From assembly GCF_000177215.2 (NCBI RefSeq), contig NZ_CM001368.1, forward strand, positions 930,001-994,000: a stretch of 64,000 nt of DNA, written 5' to 3'. The stretch is from Solidesulfovibrio carbinoliphilus subsp. oakridgensis (GTDB lineage Bacteria > Desulfobacterota > Desulfovibrionia > Desulfovibrionales > Desulfovibrionaceae). Position numbers and translations under genes: made by a program. Numbering within the stretch: position 1 is the first letter of the stretch; the number at the start of each line of letters is the position of its first letter. Positions 51,023 to 60,436 of this stretch are shown here, in pieces. The notes under the pieces were generated by a model. It saw only the letters and a program-made list of their open reading frames with translations, was not told where the DNA came from and did not search any database.

Positions 51023-52390
51023 CTAGAAGTGGAAGGAGCAAGTCTTGAAAAGGAGCAGGCAGGCGTCCACCACGTCGGGATCGTAGCGCGTCCCCCGGCC
51101 GTCGGCCAGTTCCGCCAGCGACCGTTCGAGGCCATGGGAGGCCCGGTAAGGCCGGTGGGAATTCATGGCCTCGACCACGTCGGCCACGGCCAGGATGCGC
51201 GAACCGAAAAGCATGGCCTCGCCGGAGAGGCCCGACGGATAGCCCGAACCGTCCTGGCGCTCGTGGTGCTCGAGGACCATGCGGGCCACGGGCCAGGGAA
51301 AGGGAATGTCCCGGAGAATTTCGTATCCGACGAGGCTGTGGTCCCGGACGATGCCCATTTCCATCTCCGAAAGAACGTCGGGCTTGGCCAGGATTTCCGA
51401 GGGCACGTGGATTTTGCCGATGTCGTGGACGAGTCCGGCCACGCGCACCCCTTCCCGCTCCTCGGCCGAAAATCCCAGCTCCCCGGCCAGGGCGAAGGCC
51501 AGGCGCGACACCCGCTCCTGGTGGCCGGCCGTGAAGGGATCGCGTTTTTCCGACGTCACGGTCAGCGCGTTGACCGTTTCCTCCAGGGTGCGGCGCAGCC
51601 TGTCCACGGACTCCTGCAAGGCCTTTTCCACCTGCTGGCGGCGGCTGACGTCCCGGAAGACCAGCACCATGCCGAGGCGTCGCCCCTGGCCGTCGAGGAT
51701 GGGCGACCGGGTCTGCTCCACGGGAATGATGCGGCCGTCCGTGCGGCACAGGCGGGCATGCTCCCGGCCGGCGGCCTCCTCCGCTCCGTCCCCGGCAGCG
51801 GGATCCTTTCGTGCCCGGTACACGCCGTCAAGATCGCGGCCGAGCATGTCGCCGGCGGCCAGGCCGAGCAGGTTTGCGGCCACGGGATTGCAGAAGCGCA
51901 CGCGCCCTTCCGGGTCGGCGGTAATGACACCCTCGCCAAGGTTTTCGAGGGTGATGGACATCCAACGTTCGTTTTCCACCAGTTGCCGCTCCGTGCGGGA
52001 CTTGTAAAGGGCAATCTCCAAGGCCGTGTTGAGTTCACGATCCTCGAACGGTTTGACGATATACCCGTAGGGGGAAACGGACCCGGCCCGCTTCAGGGTC
52101 TGGGTGTCGGAATGGGCGGTCAGGAAGACGACCGGCGCGCCGAAACCGTCGTGGATGCGGGCCGCGGCGTCCACGCCGTCCATGTCCCCGGCCAGCATGA
52201 TGTCCATGAGCACGAGGTCCGGAACCAGTTGCCCGACCAGATTCACGGCCTGTTCGCCGGTGTCGGCCAGACCGCAGACGTCGTACCCGAGCCGGCCGAG
52301 GCGGTGGCGCACGTCCATGGCCACCACGGCCTCGTCCTCGACGACCAAGACCCGGGGTTTCACCGGCTCGACCGTCGTATCAGCCGTCAT
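51023..52390 (-). CDS. REC-PAS-HD-GYP response regulator
   Basis: The 455-residue protein has a complete receiver (about 12-130; E19-D20-E region, acceptor D63 in VLMDIML, K in VKPF), a PAS domain (about 143-250, with GVITADPEGRVRFCNPVA), a short coiled coil (255-280) and an HD-GYP domain (about 283-450; HDIGKIHV, HHERQDGSGYP). It is probably a cyclic-di-GMP phosphodiesterase controlled by phosphorylation and by a PAS signal. The ATG at 52390 lies 11 nt inside the end of the preceding TIGR01777 gene. Confidence 0.9.
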   Translation of the reverse strand: MTADTTVEPVKPRVLVVEDEAVVAMDVRHRLGRLGYDVCGLADTGEQAVNLVGQLVPDLVLMDIMLAGDMDGVDAAARIHDGFGAPVVFLTAHSDTQTLKRAGSVSPYGYIVKPFEDRELNTALEIALYKSRTERQLVENERWMSITLENLGEGVITADPEGRVRFCNPVAANLLGLAAGDMLGRDLDGVYRARKDPAAGDGAEEAAGREHARLCRTDGRIIPVEQTRSPILDGQGRRLGMVLVFRDVSRRQQVEKALQESVDRLRRTLEETVNALTVTSEKRDPFTAGHQERVSRLAFALAGELGFSAEEREGVRVAGLVHDIGKIHVPSEILAKPDVLSEMEMGIVRDHSLVGYEILRDIPFPWPVARMVLEHHERQDGSGYPSGLSGEAMLFGSRILAVADVVEAMNSHRPYRASHGLERSLAELADGRGTRYDPDVVDACLLLFKTCSFHF

Positions 52391-53312
52391 GGGCGGACCG
52401 CCTTGGCTGGAGGATGTCGGCCAGGGCGGCGGCGATCGTCCCGAATCGAAAGGAGAAACCGAGTTCCGCAAGGCGAGCGGGCACGGCCCGCACGCCGTTT
52501 AAAAAGAGCTCCTGGGCCATTTCCCCAAGGAGCAGCCGCAGGGCGGTCTCGGGGGCGCGCAGAAAATGCGGCCGGCCCAGGGCCCGGCCGATGGCCACGG
52601 CCAGTTCTTCCTGGGTGACGGCCCCGGGCGCGGCCAGATTGTAGGGTCCGGCCGCCTCGGGCCGTTCGATCAGGAACCGGATGGCCGCCACTTCGTCGTC
52701 CAGGTGGATCCAGGGGAAATACTGCCGCCCGGTCCCAAGGGGGCCGCCGATGAAAAACCGATAGGGCGCGAGCATCCGGGGCAGGGCCCCGCCGCCCGGC
52801 CCAAGGACCACCGCCGTGCGCACCACCACCCGACGCAGGCCAAGGGCCTCGGCCTTTTCCGTGGAAGCTTCCCAGCGGCTGGCCACCTCGGCCAGGAATC
52901 CTGTGCCGGCCGGGGCCTCCTCGTCGGTGGGAACCCCTCCCCGGTCGCCGTAATAGCCCGTGGCCGACCCCTGGATGAGAACGGCCGGCCGGGCCGACGT
53001 CCGCGAAAGGGCGTCCATGACCGCCCGCCCGGCCCGAAGCCGGCTTTCGAGGATGCTTTTTTTGCGGGCCTCGGTCCAGTAGCCGGAAGCGATGTTCGCG
53101 CCGGCCAGATTGACCAGGGCCAGGGCCCCGTCCAGCAGATGGAACCAGCCTTCCCCGCTGCGCCCGTCATAGGGAACGAAGGTGACGCCGGGCCCCGCCC
53201 GCCGGCCCGGGCCGGAGCGGGAAAGGACCATGACCTCGATGCCGTCCCGGACCAGGGACCGGCAAAGCGCCTGACCGATGAATCCCGAACCGCCGGCAAT
53301 GATTACCCGCAT
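52380..53312 (-). CDS. TIGR01777-family NAD(P)-binding epimerase-like protein
   Basis: The 310-residue protein is an extended short-chain dehydrogenase: N-terminal IIAGGSGFIGQAL (NAD(P) glycine motif), LVNLAGANIASGYWTEARKK, SATGYYGDRG with the Tyr, and a C-terminal helical domain with GPYNLAAPG and GEMAQELFLNGVRAVPARL. Members of this family (YfcH/SULA type) have no firmly known substrate. The start at 53312 has GGAGGG 3-4 nt upstream. It is the first gene of a two-gene minus unit with the REC-PAS-HD-GYP gene, overlapping it by 11 nt. Confidence 0.9.
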   Translation of the reverse strand: MRVIIAGGSGFIGQALCRSLVRDGIEVMVLSRSGPGRRAGPGVTFVPYDGRSGEGWFHLLDGALALVNLAGANIASGYWTEARKKSILESRLRAGRAVMDALSRTSARPAVLIQGSATGYYGDRGGVPTDEEAPAGTGFLAEVASRWEASTEKAEALGLRRVVVRTAVVLGPGGGALPRMLAPYRFFIGGPLGTGRQYFPWIHLDDEVAAIRFLIERPEAAGPYNLAAPGAVTQEELAVAIGRALGRPHFLRAPETALRLLLGEMAQELFLNGVRAVPARLAELGFSFRFGTIAAALADILQPRRSAHDG

Positions 53313-53392
53313 GGGCCCTCCGTGCCTGAATCTACAAGGATATTGGCGGTATTATACGAGAAACCAGCAGAAAGGCAACCGATGCGGGGATT

Positions 53393-53977
53393 TCAGTAGG
53401 TGAAATCGAGTTGGTAGGAAACCGGGGGGGCGGCGTCGAAAGGCCAGAAGAAAAGACCCTTTTTGAGCCAGGGCGAGACGTCCTGGCGCACCAGGGTCAG
53501 TTCGAGGGTGAGGACATACGTCTGCCCCCGCTCCAGGCGGTCCCAGGAGCCGAGATCCACCAGGATCTCGTTCCAGGCCTTGCGAAAAAGCGCGGACAGA
53601 TCCTTGTCGGCCATGGACCCCTGGCCGGGAAGCGACACCACGAAGTCGCCGCCCTTAAGCCGCCTGACCTCGCTTTCCCACTTCGCCCCGCTGACTTCCC
53701 GGTTCCAGACGTAGTCCCGCTTGACGGCCAGCCGGGCCACGCAGACGAGCGACAGCCGCTCCCCGGCCACGAGCACTTGCCGGATGCGGTCGAGCCCGGT
53801 CGGCTCCACGCCGAAGCGGACCCGGATCTTGCCCTCGAAGTTGTTGAGCACCAGGTTGCTTAAAAGCAGTTCCTGGGCAAAAGCCGGCCGCGCGCACCAG
53901 ACCGTCGCAAAAAAGGCCAAGGCCAGCCAGGCGGCGCGTCGCCGGACGCCTTGGGGCGAGGATTTAGGAAACGGCAT
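53393..53977 (-). CDS. DUF4390-type exported protein
   Basis: The 194-residue protein has a signal peptide (about 1-33, AFA-QE) and a beta-rich domain: ELLLSNLVLNNFEGKIRV, then DRIRQVLVAGERLSLVCVARL, and a closing PWLKKGLFFWPFDAAPPVSYQL. This is the pattern of DUF4390, a periplasmic family of unknown function found next to sensor kinases in some proteobacteria. The ATG at 53977 has GGGAGAGG 2-3 nt upstream. It is divergent from rlmH by 128 nt. Confidence 0.8.
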   Translation of the reverse strand: MPFPKSSPQGVRRRAAWLALAFFATVWCARPAFAQELLLSNLVLNNFEGKIRVRFGVEPTGLDRIRQVLVAGERLSLVCVARLAVKRDYVWNREVSGAKWESEVRRLKGGDFVVSLPGQGSMADKDLSALFRKAWNEILVDLGSWDRLERGQTYVLTLELTLVRQDVSPWLKKGLFFWPFDAAPPVSYQLDFTY

Positions 53978-54105
53978 GCCTCTCCCTGATCGGTGCGTAT
54001 CCTGCCATGCGGTAAAGGGCCTAATCCAAGCCGGCCGCTTTGACAACAGCCCGGCCCCTCGGCTAACACCCGGAAGGACTTTCGCCCGCCGGACACAGCC
54101 ATCCT
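53978..54105. promoter_or_regulatory. Divergent intergenic region before rlmH
   Basis: These 128 bases lie between the DUF4390 gene and rlmH, which point apart. A ribosome site for the minus gene is at the left. I can see no clear promoter hexamers and no hairpin with a T-run. Confidence 0.25.
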
Positions 54106-54570
54106 ATGAAACCCGTTCGCCTTCTCGTCGTCGGGGCCGCCAAGGCCCCCTGGTTCCGGGACGCCGCAGCCCATTACCTCATGGCCCTTCGGCGCTACCT
54201 GCCGGCCGAAGAGGTGGTCGTGCGCGACGGCAAGGCCTCCGAGGCCGCCCGCCGCAAAACCGAGGAGGGCAAGGCCCTGCTCGGAAAAATCGGTGCCCGC
54301 GACTTTCTGGTGGTCCTTGACGAGGGCGGCACCTCGCTCACTTCCCGGGCCCTGGCCGGCCGGCTGCGGACCATGGTCGAGGACCCGGGCCGGTCCCCCT
54401 CGTTCGTGGTCGGCGGCGCCTTCGGCCTTTCCCCCGAGGTCCTGGCCCGGGCCGACATGACGCTGGCCCTCGGTCCCGGCACCCTGCCCCACGAACTGGC
54501 CCGGGTGGTTCTGTACGAACAGCTCTACCGGGCGGCGGCCATCAACGCCGGGGCCCCCTATCACCATTAA
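54106..54570 (+). CDS. rlmH: 23S rRNA pseudouridine-1915 N3-methyltransferase
   Basis: RlmH methylates pseudouridine 1915 in helix 69 of 23S rRNA, using a SPOUT knot. The 154-residue protein has FLVVLDEGG (about 65-73), GGAFGLS (SAM-binding loop) and the C-terminal knot segment LPHELARVVLYEQLYRAAAI, ending HH. Length and order match the family. It begins a plus-strand unit with the small conserved gene at 54597. Confidence 0.94.
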   Translation: MKPVRLLVVGAAKAPWFRDAAAHYLMALRRYLPAEEVVVRDGKASEAARRKTEEGKALLGKIGARDFLVVLDEGGTSLTSRALAGRLRTMVEDPGRSPSFVVGGAFGLSPEVLARADMTLALGPGTLPHELARVVLYEQLYRAAAINAGAPYHH

Positions 54571-54596
54571 CCGGCATTCCGAAAAAGGCGGTACCC

Positions 54597-54827
54597 ATGC
54601 CCCTGCCTCTGCTCGATCCGGCTTATCTGGAAAAACTGCGCCGCTACCTCGAATGCGGCGACCTGGCTTTTGACTTCGAGAACGCCTCCGAGGCGGACAA
54701 AGGCGAGATCCTCGACTTCCTGGAGTCGATCATGGACCTGGCCGAGCTGGTCGACGCCACGGCCACCCGGCTCATTTTCAAGGACACCTACATGGACGCC
54801 ATCGAGGACGCGAAGAGCGCCAGATAG
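54597..54827 (+). CDS. Small conserved acidic protein
   Basis: The 76-residue product is helical and acidic, beginning MPLPLLDPAYLEKLRRYLE, then GEILDFLESIMDLAELVDA and ending in DAIEDAKSAR. I do not recognise a named domain. The frame is supported by an AAAAAGG ribosome site and by position 26 nt behind rlmH. Its 3' end overlaps the 3' end of rsmG by 40 nt on the other strand. Function is unknown. Confidence 0.7.
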   Translation: MPLPLLDPAYLEKLRRYLECGDLAFDFENASEADKGEILDFLESIMDLAELVDATATRLIFKDTYMDAIEDAKSAR

Positions 54828-55486
54828 CGCATTTTCTCCCCGATCCGGTAGGAGGCCCGGGCGGCCAGGGCGAAACCCGCCGGCATCTCGGCCTCGGTCG
54901 GCGCCTCGCCGGTCATGGTCAGGGCGGCAAAGGGCGGTCGGACGATCCGGCGGCACAAGGCCAAAAACTGCGGCCAGGGCGCGAAGGCCCGGCTGACGCA
55001 CAGCACGAAGGCGTCCGGATGCCGGGCCACGATGCCGGGCACCGTGTCCTCGACCCGCCCCTCGGCCACGGACAGGCCGGACAGCCCGAGCCTGGCCACG
55101 GCCTCGGCCAGGAAAAAGGCCCGTTTCTCCCGCGCCTCCAGGAGGACGTATTCGCCCCGGTCGAAAAAGGCCCGCAGCGGGATGCCGGGCAGTCCCGCCC
55201 CGGCTCCGAAATCAAGTCCCAGGACAGGCCGGCCCGCCGGCGGCAGGACCGCCGCCCCGGCCGGTCCGGACAGGAAATCGGCCACGTGCCAGGAGTCGGC
55301 CACCAGGGTGGCGAGCACGGTTTCCCAGTCCGCCGGGCCAACCAGATTGACCTTGGACCGAAAGCGGGCCAAAAGTCCCAGATACCCCGAAATCGTGCCG
55401 GCCTGTTCGGGCGTGAGGTGGCGGCCGAGACCGGCCGCGGCCCGGGTCACGGCCCGGGCGTCGGGTTGCTGGTCGGATGGCGGCAT
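54788..55486 (-). CDS. rsmG: 16S rRNA 7-methylguanosine-527 methyltransferase
   Basis: RsmG (GidB) methylates G527 in the 530 loop of 16S rRNA. The 232-residue protein has the helical start with RFRSKVNLVGPADWETVL and the SAM motif VLGLDFGAGAGLPGIPL (about 86-102), followed by VLLEAREKRAFFLAEAV and the C-terminal SRAFAPWPQFL. DFGAGAG with G-IPL is diagnostic. The ATG at 55486 has GGGGAG 6 nt upstream. It is convergent with the small gene at 54597 and divergent from fabD. Confidence 0.94.
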   Translation of the reverse strand: MPPSDQQPDARAVTRAAAGLGRHLTPEQAGTISGYLGLLARFRSKVNLVGPADWETVLATLVADSWHVADFLSGPAGAAVLPPAGRPVLGLDFGAGAGLPGIPLRAFFDRGEYVLLEAREKRAFFLAEAVARLGLSGLSVAEGRVEDTVPGIVARHPDAFVLCVSRAFAPWPQFLALCRRIVRPPFAALTMTGEAPTEAEMPAGFALAARASYRIGEKMRYLALFASSMASM

Positions 55487-55582
55487 GATTTCTCCCCTTC
55501 TAAATTGACCATTGCACATTTTGGCCCGTTGCTCTACCAATCGCGGCCGAAAAGACGAGAAAAGCTCTAAGGAGAGGCGAAC

Positions 55583-56533
55583 GTGAGCGCAACCGAAAAC
55601 CGTCTGGCCGTGCTCTTTCCCGGCCAGGGTTCCCAGGAAAAGGGCATGGGCCGGGCCCTGGCCGAGGTCTCGGCCGAGGCGGCCGAACTGTGGCTGCTGG
55701 CTGAAAAGGCCTCAGGGCTTTCCCTGCGGGAAATCTACTGGGAGGGCGACGAGGCGGCCATGGCCGACACCCGTGCCCTGCAGCCGGCCATGACCGCCGT
55801 GACCCTTGGCCTGTGGTATTTCCTCCAATCGAGACTCTCCCCCGTTGTGGGGTTTGCCGGGCACAGCCTCGGCGAATACGCGGCCCTGGCCGCCTCGGGC
55901 ATGCTCGAGGTGCCGGCCGTTCTCGAACTCACCAGCCTTCGCGGCCGGCTCATGGCCGAGGCGGCCGGCGGCGACGGCAAGATGGCCGCCGTGCTGAAGC
56001 TGACCCTCGACGAGATCGAGGACGTGGTCCGTGAGGCCGGACAGGCGACGGGCAAGATCCTTCTCATCGCCAACTACAACTCCCCGGGCCAGTATGTCAT
56101 TTCCGGCGAGGCCGGGGCTGTTGCCGCCGCTGCCGATCTGGTCAAGGAACGCAAGGGCCGGGCCGTGCCCCTGGCTGTGAGCGGGGCGTTTCACAGCCCC
56201 CTTATGGCCGAACCGGCCGCGGAACTGGAAAAAGCCCTGCGCAAGGCCGGCCTTCGCAGCCCGTCCAAGGGGCCTGTCTTTTTCAACGTGACCGGCGCGG
56301 CCGAGCCCGGCGCCGATGCGGCGCTTGAACTCATGTGCCGCCAGATGACCTCGCAGGTCCGCTGGATCGACACCATGGGCAACCTGTGGCGGGCCGGGGC
56401 CCGGACGTTTGTGGAGCTTGGCCCCAAGGGCGTCCTGACCAAGCTCCTCGCCGCCAACCTCAAGGACGCGGGCGAACCGTACACCGGCCTGTCCGTGGCC
56501 GATCCGGCCGGCGCCGCCGGCCTGGAGGCCTAA
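55583..56533 (+). CDS. fabD: Malonyl-CoA:ACP transacylase
   Basis: FabD transfers malonyl from CoA to acyl carrier protein. The 316-residue protein has FPGQGSQEKGMGR at the start, the nucleophile motif GHSLGEYAAL (Ser95), and SGAFHSPLM (catalytic His near 208). Ends of the two subdomains are as in the family. The GTG at 55583 has AAGGAG about 10 nt upstream. No other fab gene is nearby; argS follows 5 nt after its stop. Confidence 0.93.
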   Translation: MSATENRLAVLFPGQGSQEKGMGRALAEVSAEAAELWLLAEKASGLSLREIYWEGDEAAMADTRALQPAMTAVTLGLWYFLQSRLSPVVGFAGHSLGEYAALAASGMLEVPAVLELTSLRGRLMAEAAGGDGKMAAVLKLTLDEIEDVVREAGQATGKILLIANYNSPGQYVISGEAGAVAAAADLVKERKGRAVPLAVSGAFHSPLMAEPAAELEKALRKAGLRSPSKGPVFFNVTGAAEPGADAALELMCRQMTSQVRWIDTMGNLWRAGARTFVELGPKGVLTKLLAANLKDAGEPYTGLSVADPAGAAGLEA

Positions 56534-56538
56534 GGATC

Positions 56539-58197
56539 ATGCGCGCCACAAGCCACTTGCGCGGCCTGCTGGAAACCGTCCTGCGGGAATCCGACATCCC
56601 CTGGCCGGCCAAGACCACCATCGAGCCGCCCCGGGACAAGGCCCACGGCGACCTGGCCACCAACGTGGCCCTGGTCGCGGCCAAGGACGCGAAAATGCCG
56701 CCCCGGGCCCTGGCCGAGCACCTGCGCCAGGCCCTCCTTGCGGCCGATACCGGCCTGGCCGAAGTGTCGGTGGCCGGACCGGGCTTTTTAAACGTCACCT
56801 TCGCTCCGGCCTTCTGGCAGCAGACCGTCCTCGACGTCCTGGAGCAAGGCGACCGCTACGGCCTGCTCGACATCGGCCAGGGCACGAAAATCCAGGTGGA
56901 ATTCGTCTCCGCCAACCCGACCGGACCGCTCCACATCGGCCACGGCCGGGGCGCGGCCGTGGGCGACTGCCTGGCCCGGGTCCTGCGGGCCGCCGGGTTC
57001 ACCGTGGAGACCGAGTATTATATCAATGATGCCGGCCGCCAGATGCGCATCCTCGGCCTCTCCATCCTCTACCGCTACCGCGAGCTCCTGGGCGAGCCCG
57101 TGACCGAGCCCGAGGACTACTACCGGGGCGATTACGTCAAGGACCTGGCCGGGCAGCTCATCGACCGGGAAGGGCGGGGGCTCCTCGCCCTGTCCGAAGA
57201 GGCGGCCACCGACGCCTGCCGCCTGCACGGGGAGAAAGAGATCCTGGCCGGCATCAGGAAGGACTTGCAGGACTTCCGGGTCCACCACGACGTCTGGTTC
57301 CCGGAATCGAAGCTTCTGGCCGCCGGGGCCGTAGAGCGGACCTTTGACGACCTGCGGGCCAAGAATCTGGCCTACGACAAGGACGGGGCCTTCTGGTTCG
57401 CCACCACCACCTTCGGCGACGACAAGGACCGGGTGCTCGTCAAATCCGGCGGCGAACTGACCTATTTCGCCTCGGACATCGCCTACCACGACGACAAGTT
57501 CCACCGGGGCTTCGACGTGGTGGTGGACATCTGGGGCGCCGACCACCATGGCTATGTGCCGCGCATGAAGGCCTGCGTGGCCGCCCTTGGCCGCGATCCC
57601 GAGGCCAGCCTCAAGGTCATCCTGGTCCAGCTCGTGAACCTGCTCAAGGGCGGCGAGCAGATCGCCATGTCCACCCGGGCCGGCAAGTTCGAGACGCTCG
57701 CCGACGTGGTGGCCGAGGTCGGGGCCGATGCGGCCCGGTTCATGTTCCTGTCGCGCAAATCCGACAGCCACCTGGACTTCGACCTCGACGCCGTGACCAA
57801 AAAGTCCATGGACAACCCGGTCTACTACGTCCAGTATGCCCATGCCCGGGTCAGGTCCGTGTTCGCCAAGGCGGCCGAGCGCGGACTCGTGCCGGACGCG
57901 GCCTCCCCGGCCCTCCTGGCCCGCCTGGACACGGCCGAGGACCTGGAGCTTTTAAAGCTCCTCGAACAGTACCCGGACACGGTCGCCGCCGCGGCCCGCA
58001 GCTTCGCCCCGCATCTGGTCAGCTTCTACCTGCGCGAACTGGCGGGGAAGCTCCATCGCTACTACACCGTCAACCAGGTCCTCGGCGCCGGCGACGAGGC
58101 CGTCACCGCCGCCCGGATGCGTCTCCTCCAAGCTGTCGCCCTGGTGGTCAAAAATGGCCTCGGCCTCCTTGGCGTGTCCGCTCCGGACAAAATGTAG
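56539..58197 (+). CDS. argS: Arginyl-tRNA synthetase
   Basis: The 552-residue class I enzyme charges tRNA-Arg. The N-terminal additional domain (1-100) is followed by the HIGH site in FVSANPTGPLHIGHGRG (about 122-138), the KMSKS-equivalent near AMSTRAGKFETL (about 375-386), and the anticodon-binding DALR domain with YVQYAHARVRSVF (about 430). It ends at GLLGVSAPDKM. The ATG at 56539 has AAGGA 3-4 nt upstream and lies 5 nt behind fabD. Length matches the family. Confidence 0.96.
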   Translation: MRATSHLRGLLETVLRESDIPWPAKTTIEPPRDKAHGDLATNVALVAAKDAKMPPRALAEHLRQALLAADTGLAEVSVAGPGFLNVTFAPAFWQQTVLDVLEQGDRYGLLDIGQGTKIQVEFVSANPTGPLHIGHGRGAAVGDCLARVLRAAGFTVETEYYINDAGRQMRILGLSILYRYRELLGEPVTEPEDYYRGDYVKDLAGQLIDREGRGLLALSEEAATDACRLHGEKEILAGIRKDLQDFRVHHDVWFPESKLLAAGAVERTFDDLRAKNLAYDKDGAFWFATTTFGDDKDRVLVKSGGELTYFASDIAYHDDKFHRGFDVVVDIWGADHHGYVPRMKACVAALGRDPEASLKVILVQLVNLLKGGEQIAMSTRAGKFETLADVVAEVGADAARFMFLSRKSDSHLDFDLDAVTKKSMDNPVYYVQYAHARVRSVFAKAAERGLVPDAASPALLARLDTAEDLELLKLLEQYPDTVAAAARSFAPHLVSFYLRELAGKLHRYYTVNQVLGAGDEAVTAARMRLLQAVALVVKNGLGLLGVSAPDKM

Positions 58198-58253
58198 ACG
58201 GCGGACAGGACCTCGCGTTCGGGAATCATCAGCCGTCGAGGAACTTTGACTCC

Positions 58254-59033
58254 ATGAAGCTTTTAAGTCGATTCAACGTATCCCAGGACAAGGGCGGACC
58301 GCGCAAGTTCTCGTTTGAAATCAGCATGTCCGGCGTCATTTCCGTCGGCATCGTGGTCGTGCTCGGCATGTGCTGGGTCTTTATCCTCGGCATCCTGGTC
58401 GGCCGTGGCTACCGCCCCGAAGCCGCCGTGCCCCAGATCGCCCAGATGATGCCGACCACCGAACCCAAGGCCGACGGCGCGCCCGCGGCCGCGCCCGCGG
58501 TCCTCAAGCCCGAGGAACTCCAGTTCATGGAGGGCCTGCAAGACAAGGACGGCGAGGTGGTGGCCGACTCCACCCAGAAGGCTCCGGCCGACGGCAAGAA
58601 AGGTCCGGGCCTCAAATCCCGGGACCTGCCCGACGCGAAATCCGTGCCCATGGGCCAGGCGGCCGTGGCCACGGCCATCCCCGCCCAGGCAGCCGTCGCG
58701 GCCCCGAAAGCCACGCCCCCGGCCAAGCCTGCGGCCGGGGAGGCCCGGGCCCCGGCCCGGGTCGAACCCAAGGCGCCGTTTGAGAAAAAAGCCGGGCCCA
58801 AGTTCGTGGCCACCTACCAGGTGGCTTCCTTCCCGGCCAGGGAGCAGGCCCAGACCCTGGCCCAAAAGCTCGCCCAAAAGGGCGTGTCGGCCACGATCCA
58901 GGAGGCGAAATCCGGTAACAACTCGGTTTTCCGGGTGAAAATTCAAATCAAAGGCACGGAGGCGGAGATCGCCGACGGCCTCAAGCGGACCGGAGAAAAA
59001 GGTCCTATACTTCTCGGCAAAAAACCCTTATGA
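58254..59033 (+). CDS. SPOR-domain membrane protein
   Basis: The 259-residue protein has a short cytoplasmic start, one membrane helix (about 24-50), a long Ala/Pro-rich linker (55-180) and a C-terminal SPOR domain (about 183-255; FVATYQVASFPAREQAQTLAQKL then FRVKIQIKGTEAEIADGL). SPOR domains bind denuded glycan strands at division sites. It may act in cell division or envelope remodelling. The ATG has GAGGAA 12 nt upstream. argS precedes it by 56 nt. Confidence 0.88.
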   Translation: MKLLSRFNVSQDKGGPRKFSFEISMSGVISVGIVVVLGMCWVFILGILVGRGYRPEAAVPQIAQMMPTTEPKADGAPAAAPAVLKPEELQFMEGLQDKDGEVVADSTQKAPADGKKGPGLKSRDLPDAKSVPMGQAAVATAIPAQAAVAAPKATPPAKPAAGEARAPARVEPKAPFEKKAGPKFVATYQVASFPAREQAQTLAQKLAQKGVSATIQEAKSGNNSVFRVKIQIKGTEAEIADGLKRTGEKGPILLGKKPL

Positions 59034-59081
59034 GGATTCCCCCGCTTTCGCGGCAAACCTGATGCATAAAGAGGACCGCCC

Positions 59082-59636
59082 ATGATCCCAGGCTCTTTCG
59101 TCCCCACCAAGGCGTTTTTCACCAAAGGTGTCGGCCGCCACAAAAACAAGCTGCAGTCGTTCGAGTTGGCCCTGCGCGAGGCCGGCATCGAAAAGCTCAA
59201 CTTGGTCTATGTTTCGAGCATTTATCCGCCCCACTGCCAGTTGATCACGCTGGACGAGGGTGTGAGCCTCTTGAGCCCGGGCCAGATCACCTTCTGCGTC
59301 ATGGCCAGAAACGCCACGGACGAGAAGAACCGGCTGGTGGGCTCGGCCGTGGGCATGGCCTTCCCGGCCGACAAGTCCAACTACGGCTACATCTCAGAGC
59401 ACACGGCCTTCGGTTCCGAGGAGCAGGAGATCGGCGACTTCGCCGAGGACCTGGCCTCCACCATGCTGGCCACCACGCTCGGCATCGACTTCGATCCGGA
59501 AACCGCCTACGACGAACGCCGCCAGACCTACCTCATGAGCGGCAAGATCATCGATTCCGCTTCCATGCCCTGCGTCACCACCGGTGAGACGGGCATGTGG
59601 ACCACGACCATTTCGGCGGTTGTGTTCATTCCCTAA
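59082..59636 (+). CDS. pdaD: Pyruvoyl-dependent arginine decarboxylase
   Basis: PdaD self-cleaves to form a pyruvoyl group and converts arginine to agmatine, the first step to polyamines. The 184-residue protein has the processing site in VYVSSIYPP (cut before the second Ser, S46). Family features are [20 protein letters not shown] at the start and [19 protein letters not shown] and [13 protein letters not shown] (the end) later. Length is that of the bacterial/archaeal enzyme. The start has GAGGA 8 nt upstream. nth follows 67 nt later. Confidence 0.92.
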   Translation: MIPGSFVPTKAFFTKGVGRHKNKLQSFELALREAGIEKLNLVYVSSIYPPHCQLITLDEGVSLLSPGQITFCVMARNATDEKNRLVGSAVGMAFPADKSNYGYISEHTAFGSEEQEIGDFAEDLASTMLATTLGIDFDPETAYDERRQTYLMSGKIIDSASMPCVTTGETGMWTTTISAVVFIP

Positions 59637-59703
59637 ATCCCATGCGTCTGGTGGGTTCCATCGCCTGCGGACCTGCGGCCGCGTCCACCCGGGAGACCGG
59701 ATA

Positions 59704-60336
59704 ATGGACACGGCCGCCCGGGCCCGGGAAATCGTTGTCCGACTGCGCGCGCTCTACCCCGATCCCGAGCCGGCCCTCGTCCATTCGAACGCCTACGAAC
59801 TGCTCGTGGCCACGGTGCTGGCCGCCCAGTGCACCGACGCCCGGGTCAATACCGTCACCCCGGAATTCTTCCGCCGCTGGCCGGATCCCGCCTCCCTGGC
59901 TCGGGCCGACGTGGCCCAGGTGGAGGATGTCGTCCATTCCACGGGGTTTTTCCGCCAAAAAGCCAAGAATCTGGTCGCCGCCGCCAAGCTCATGGCCGAA
60001 CGCCATGGCGGCGGGGTGCCGGATTCCATGGCCACGCTCACCACCCTGCCGGGCGTGGCCCGCAAGACGGCCAACATCGTCCTCTCCAACGCCCTCGGCA
60101 AAAACGAGGGCATCGCTGTCGACACCCACGTGCGCCGGCTGGCCTTCCGCCTCGGCTTGACGGTTTCCACCAACCCGATCATCATTGAAAAGGATATGAT
60201 GCTCCTGTTGTCGCAGGAGGACTGGGGCATCGTCAACCACCTGCTGGTCCTGCACGGCCGGGCCGTGTGCAAGGCCCGCAAGCCCCGGTGCGATTTTTGC
60301 GTTCTCGGCGATATTTGCCCCAGGCTGGGTCTGTGA
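59704..60336 (+). CDS. nth: Endonuclease III
   Basis: This bifunctional glycosylase/AP lyase removes oxidised pyrimidines. The 210-residue protein has the helix-hairpin-helix LPGVARKTANIVL with catalytic K121, the active-site D140 in VDTHVRR and a 4Fe-4S cluster site with C189, C196, C199 and C205 (spacing 6-2-5). The ATG at 59704 has GGGAG 9 nt upstream. It stands between pdaD and the large SpeE-like gene. Confidence 0.95.
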   Translation: MDTAARAREIVVRLRALYPDPEPALVHSNAYELLVATVLAAQCTDARVNTVTPEFFRRWPDPASLARADVAQVEDVVHSTGFFRQKAKNLVAAAKLMAERHGGGVPDSMATLTTLPGVARKTANIVLSNALGKNEGIAVDTHVRRLAFRLGLTVSTNPIIIEKDMMLLLSQEDWGIVNHLLVLHGRAVCKARKPRCDFCVLGDICPRLGL

Positions 60337-60436
60337 CCCCACGCCCCCCAATTCCGATCTCCTGACACCTTGACGCACCCCCCGCCGCCGTCCACCGGTT
60401 CCCGGACCGGGCCGGCGCCCGGGTCCGAGGCCAGTT

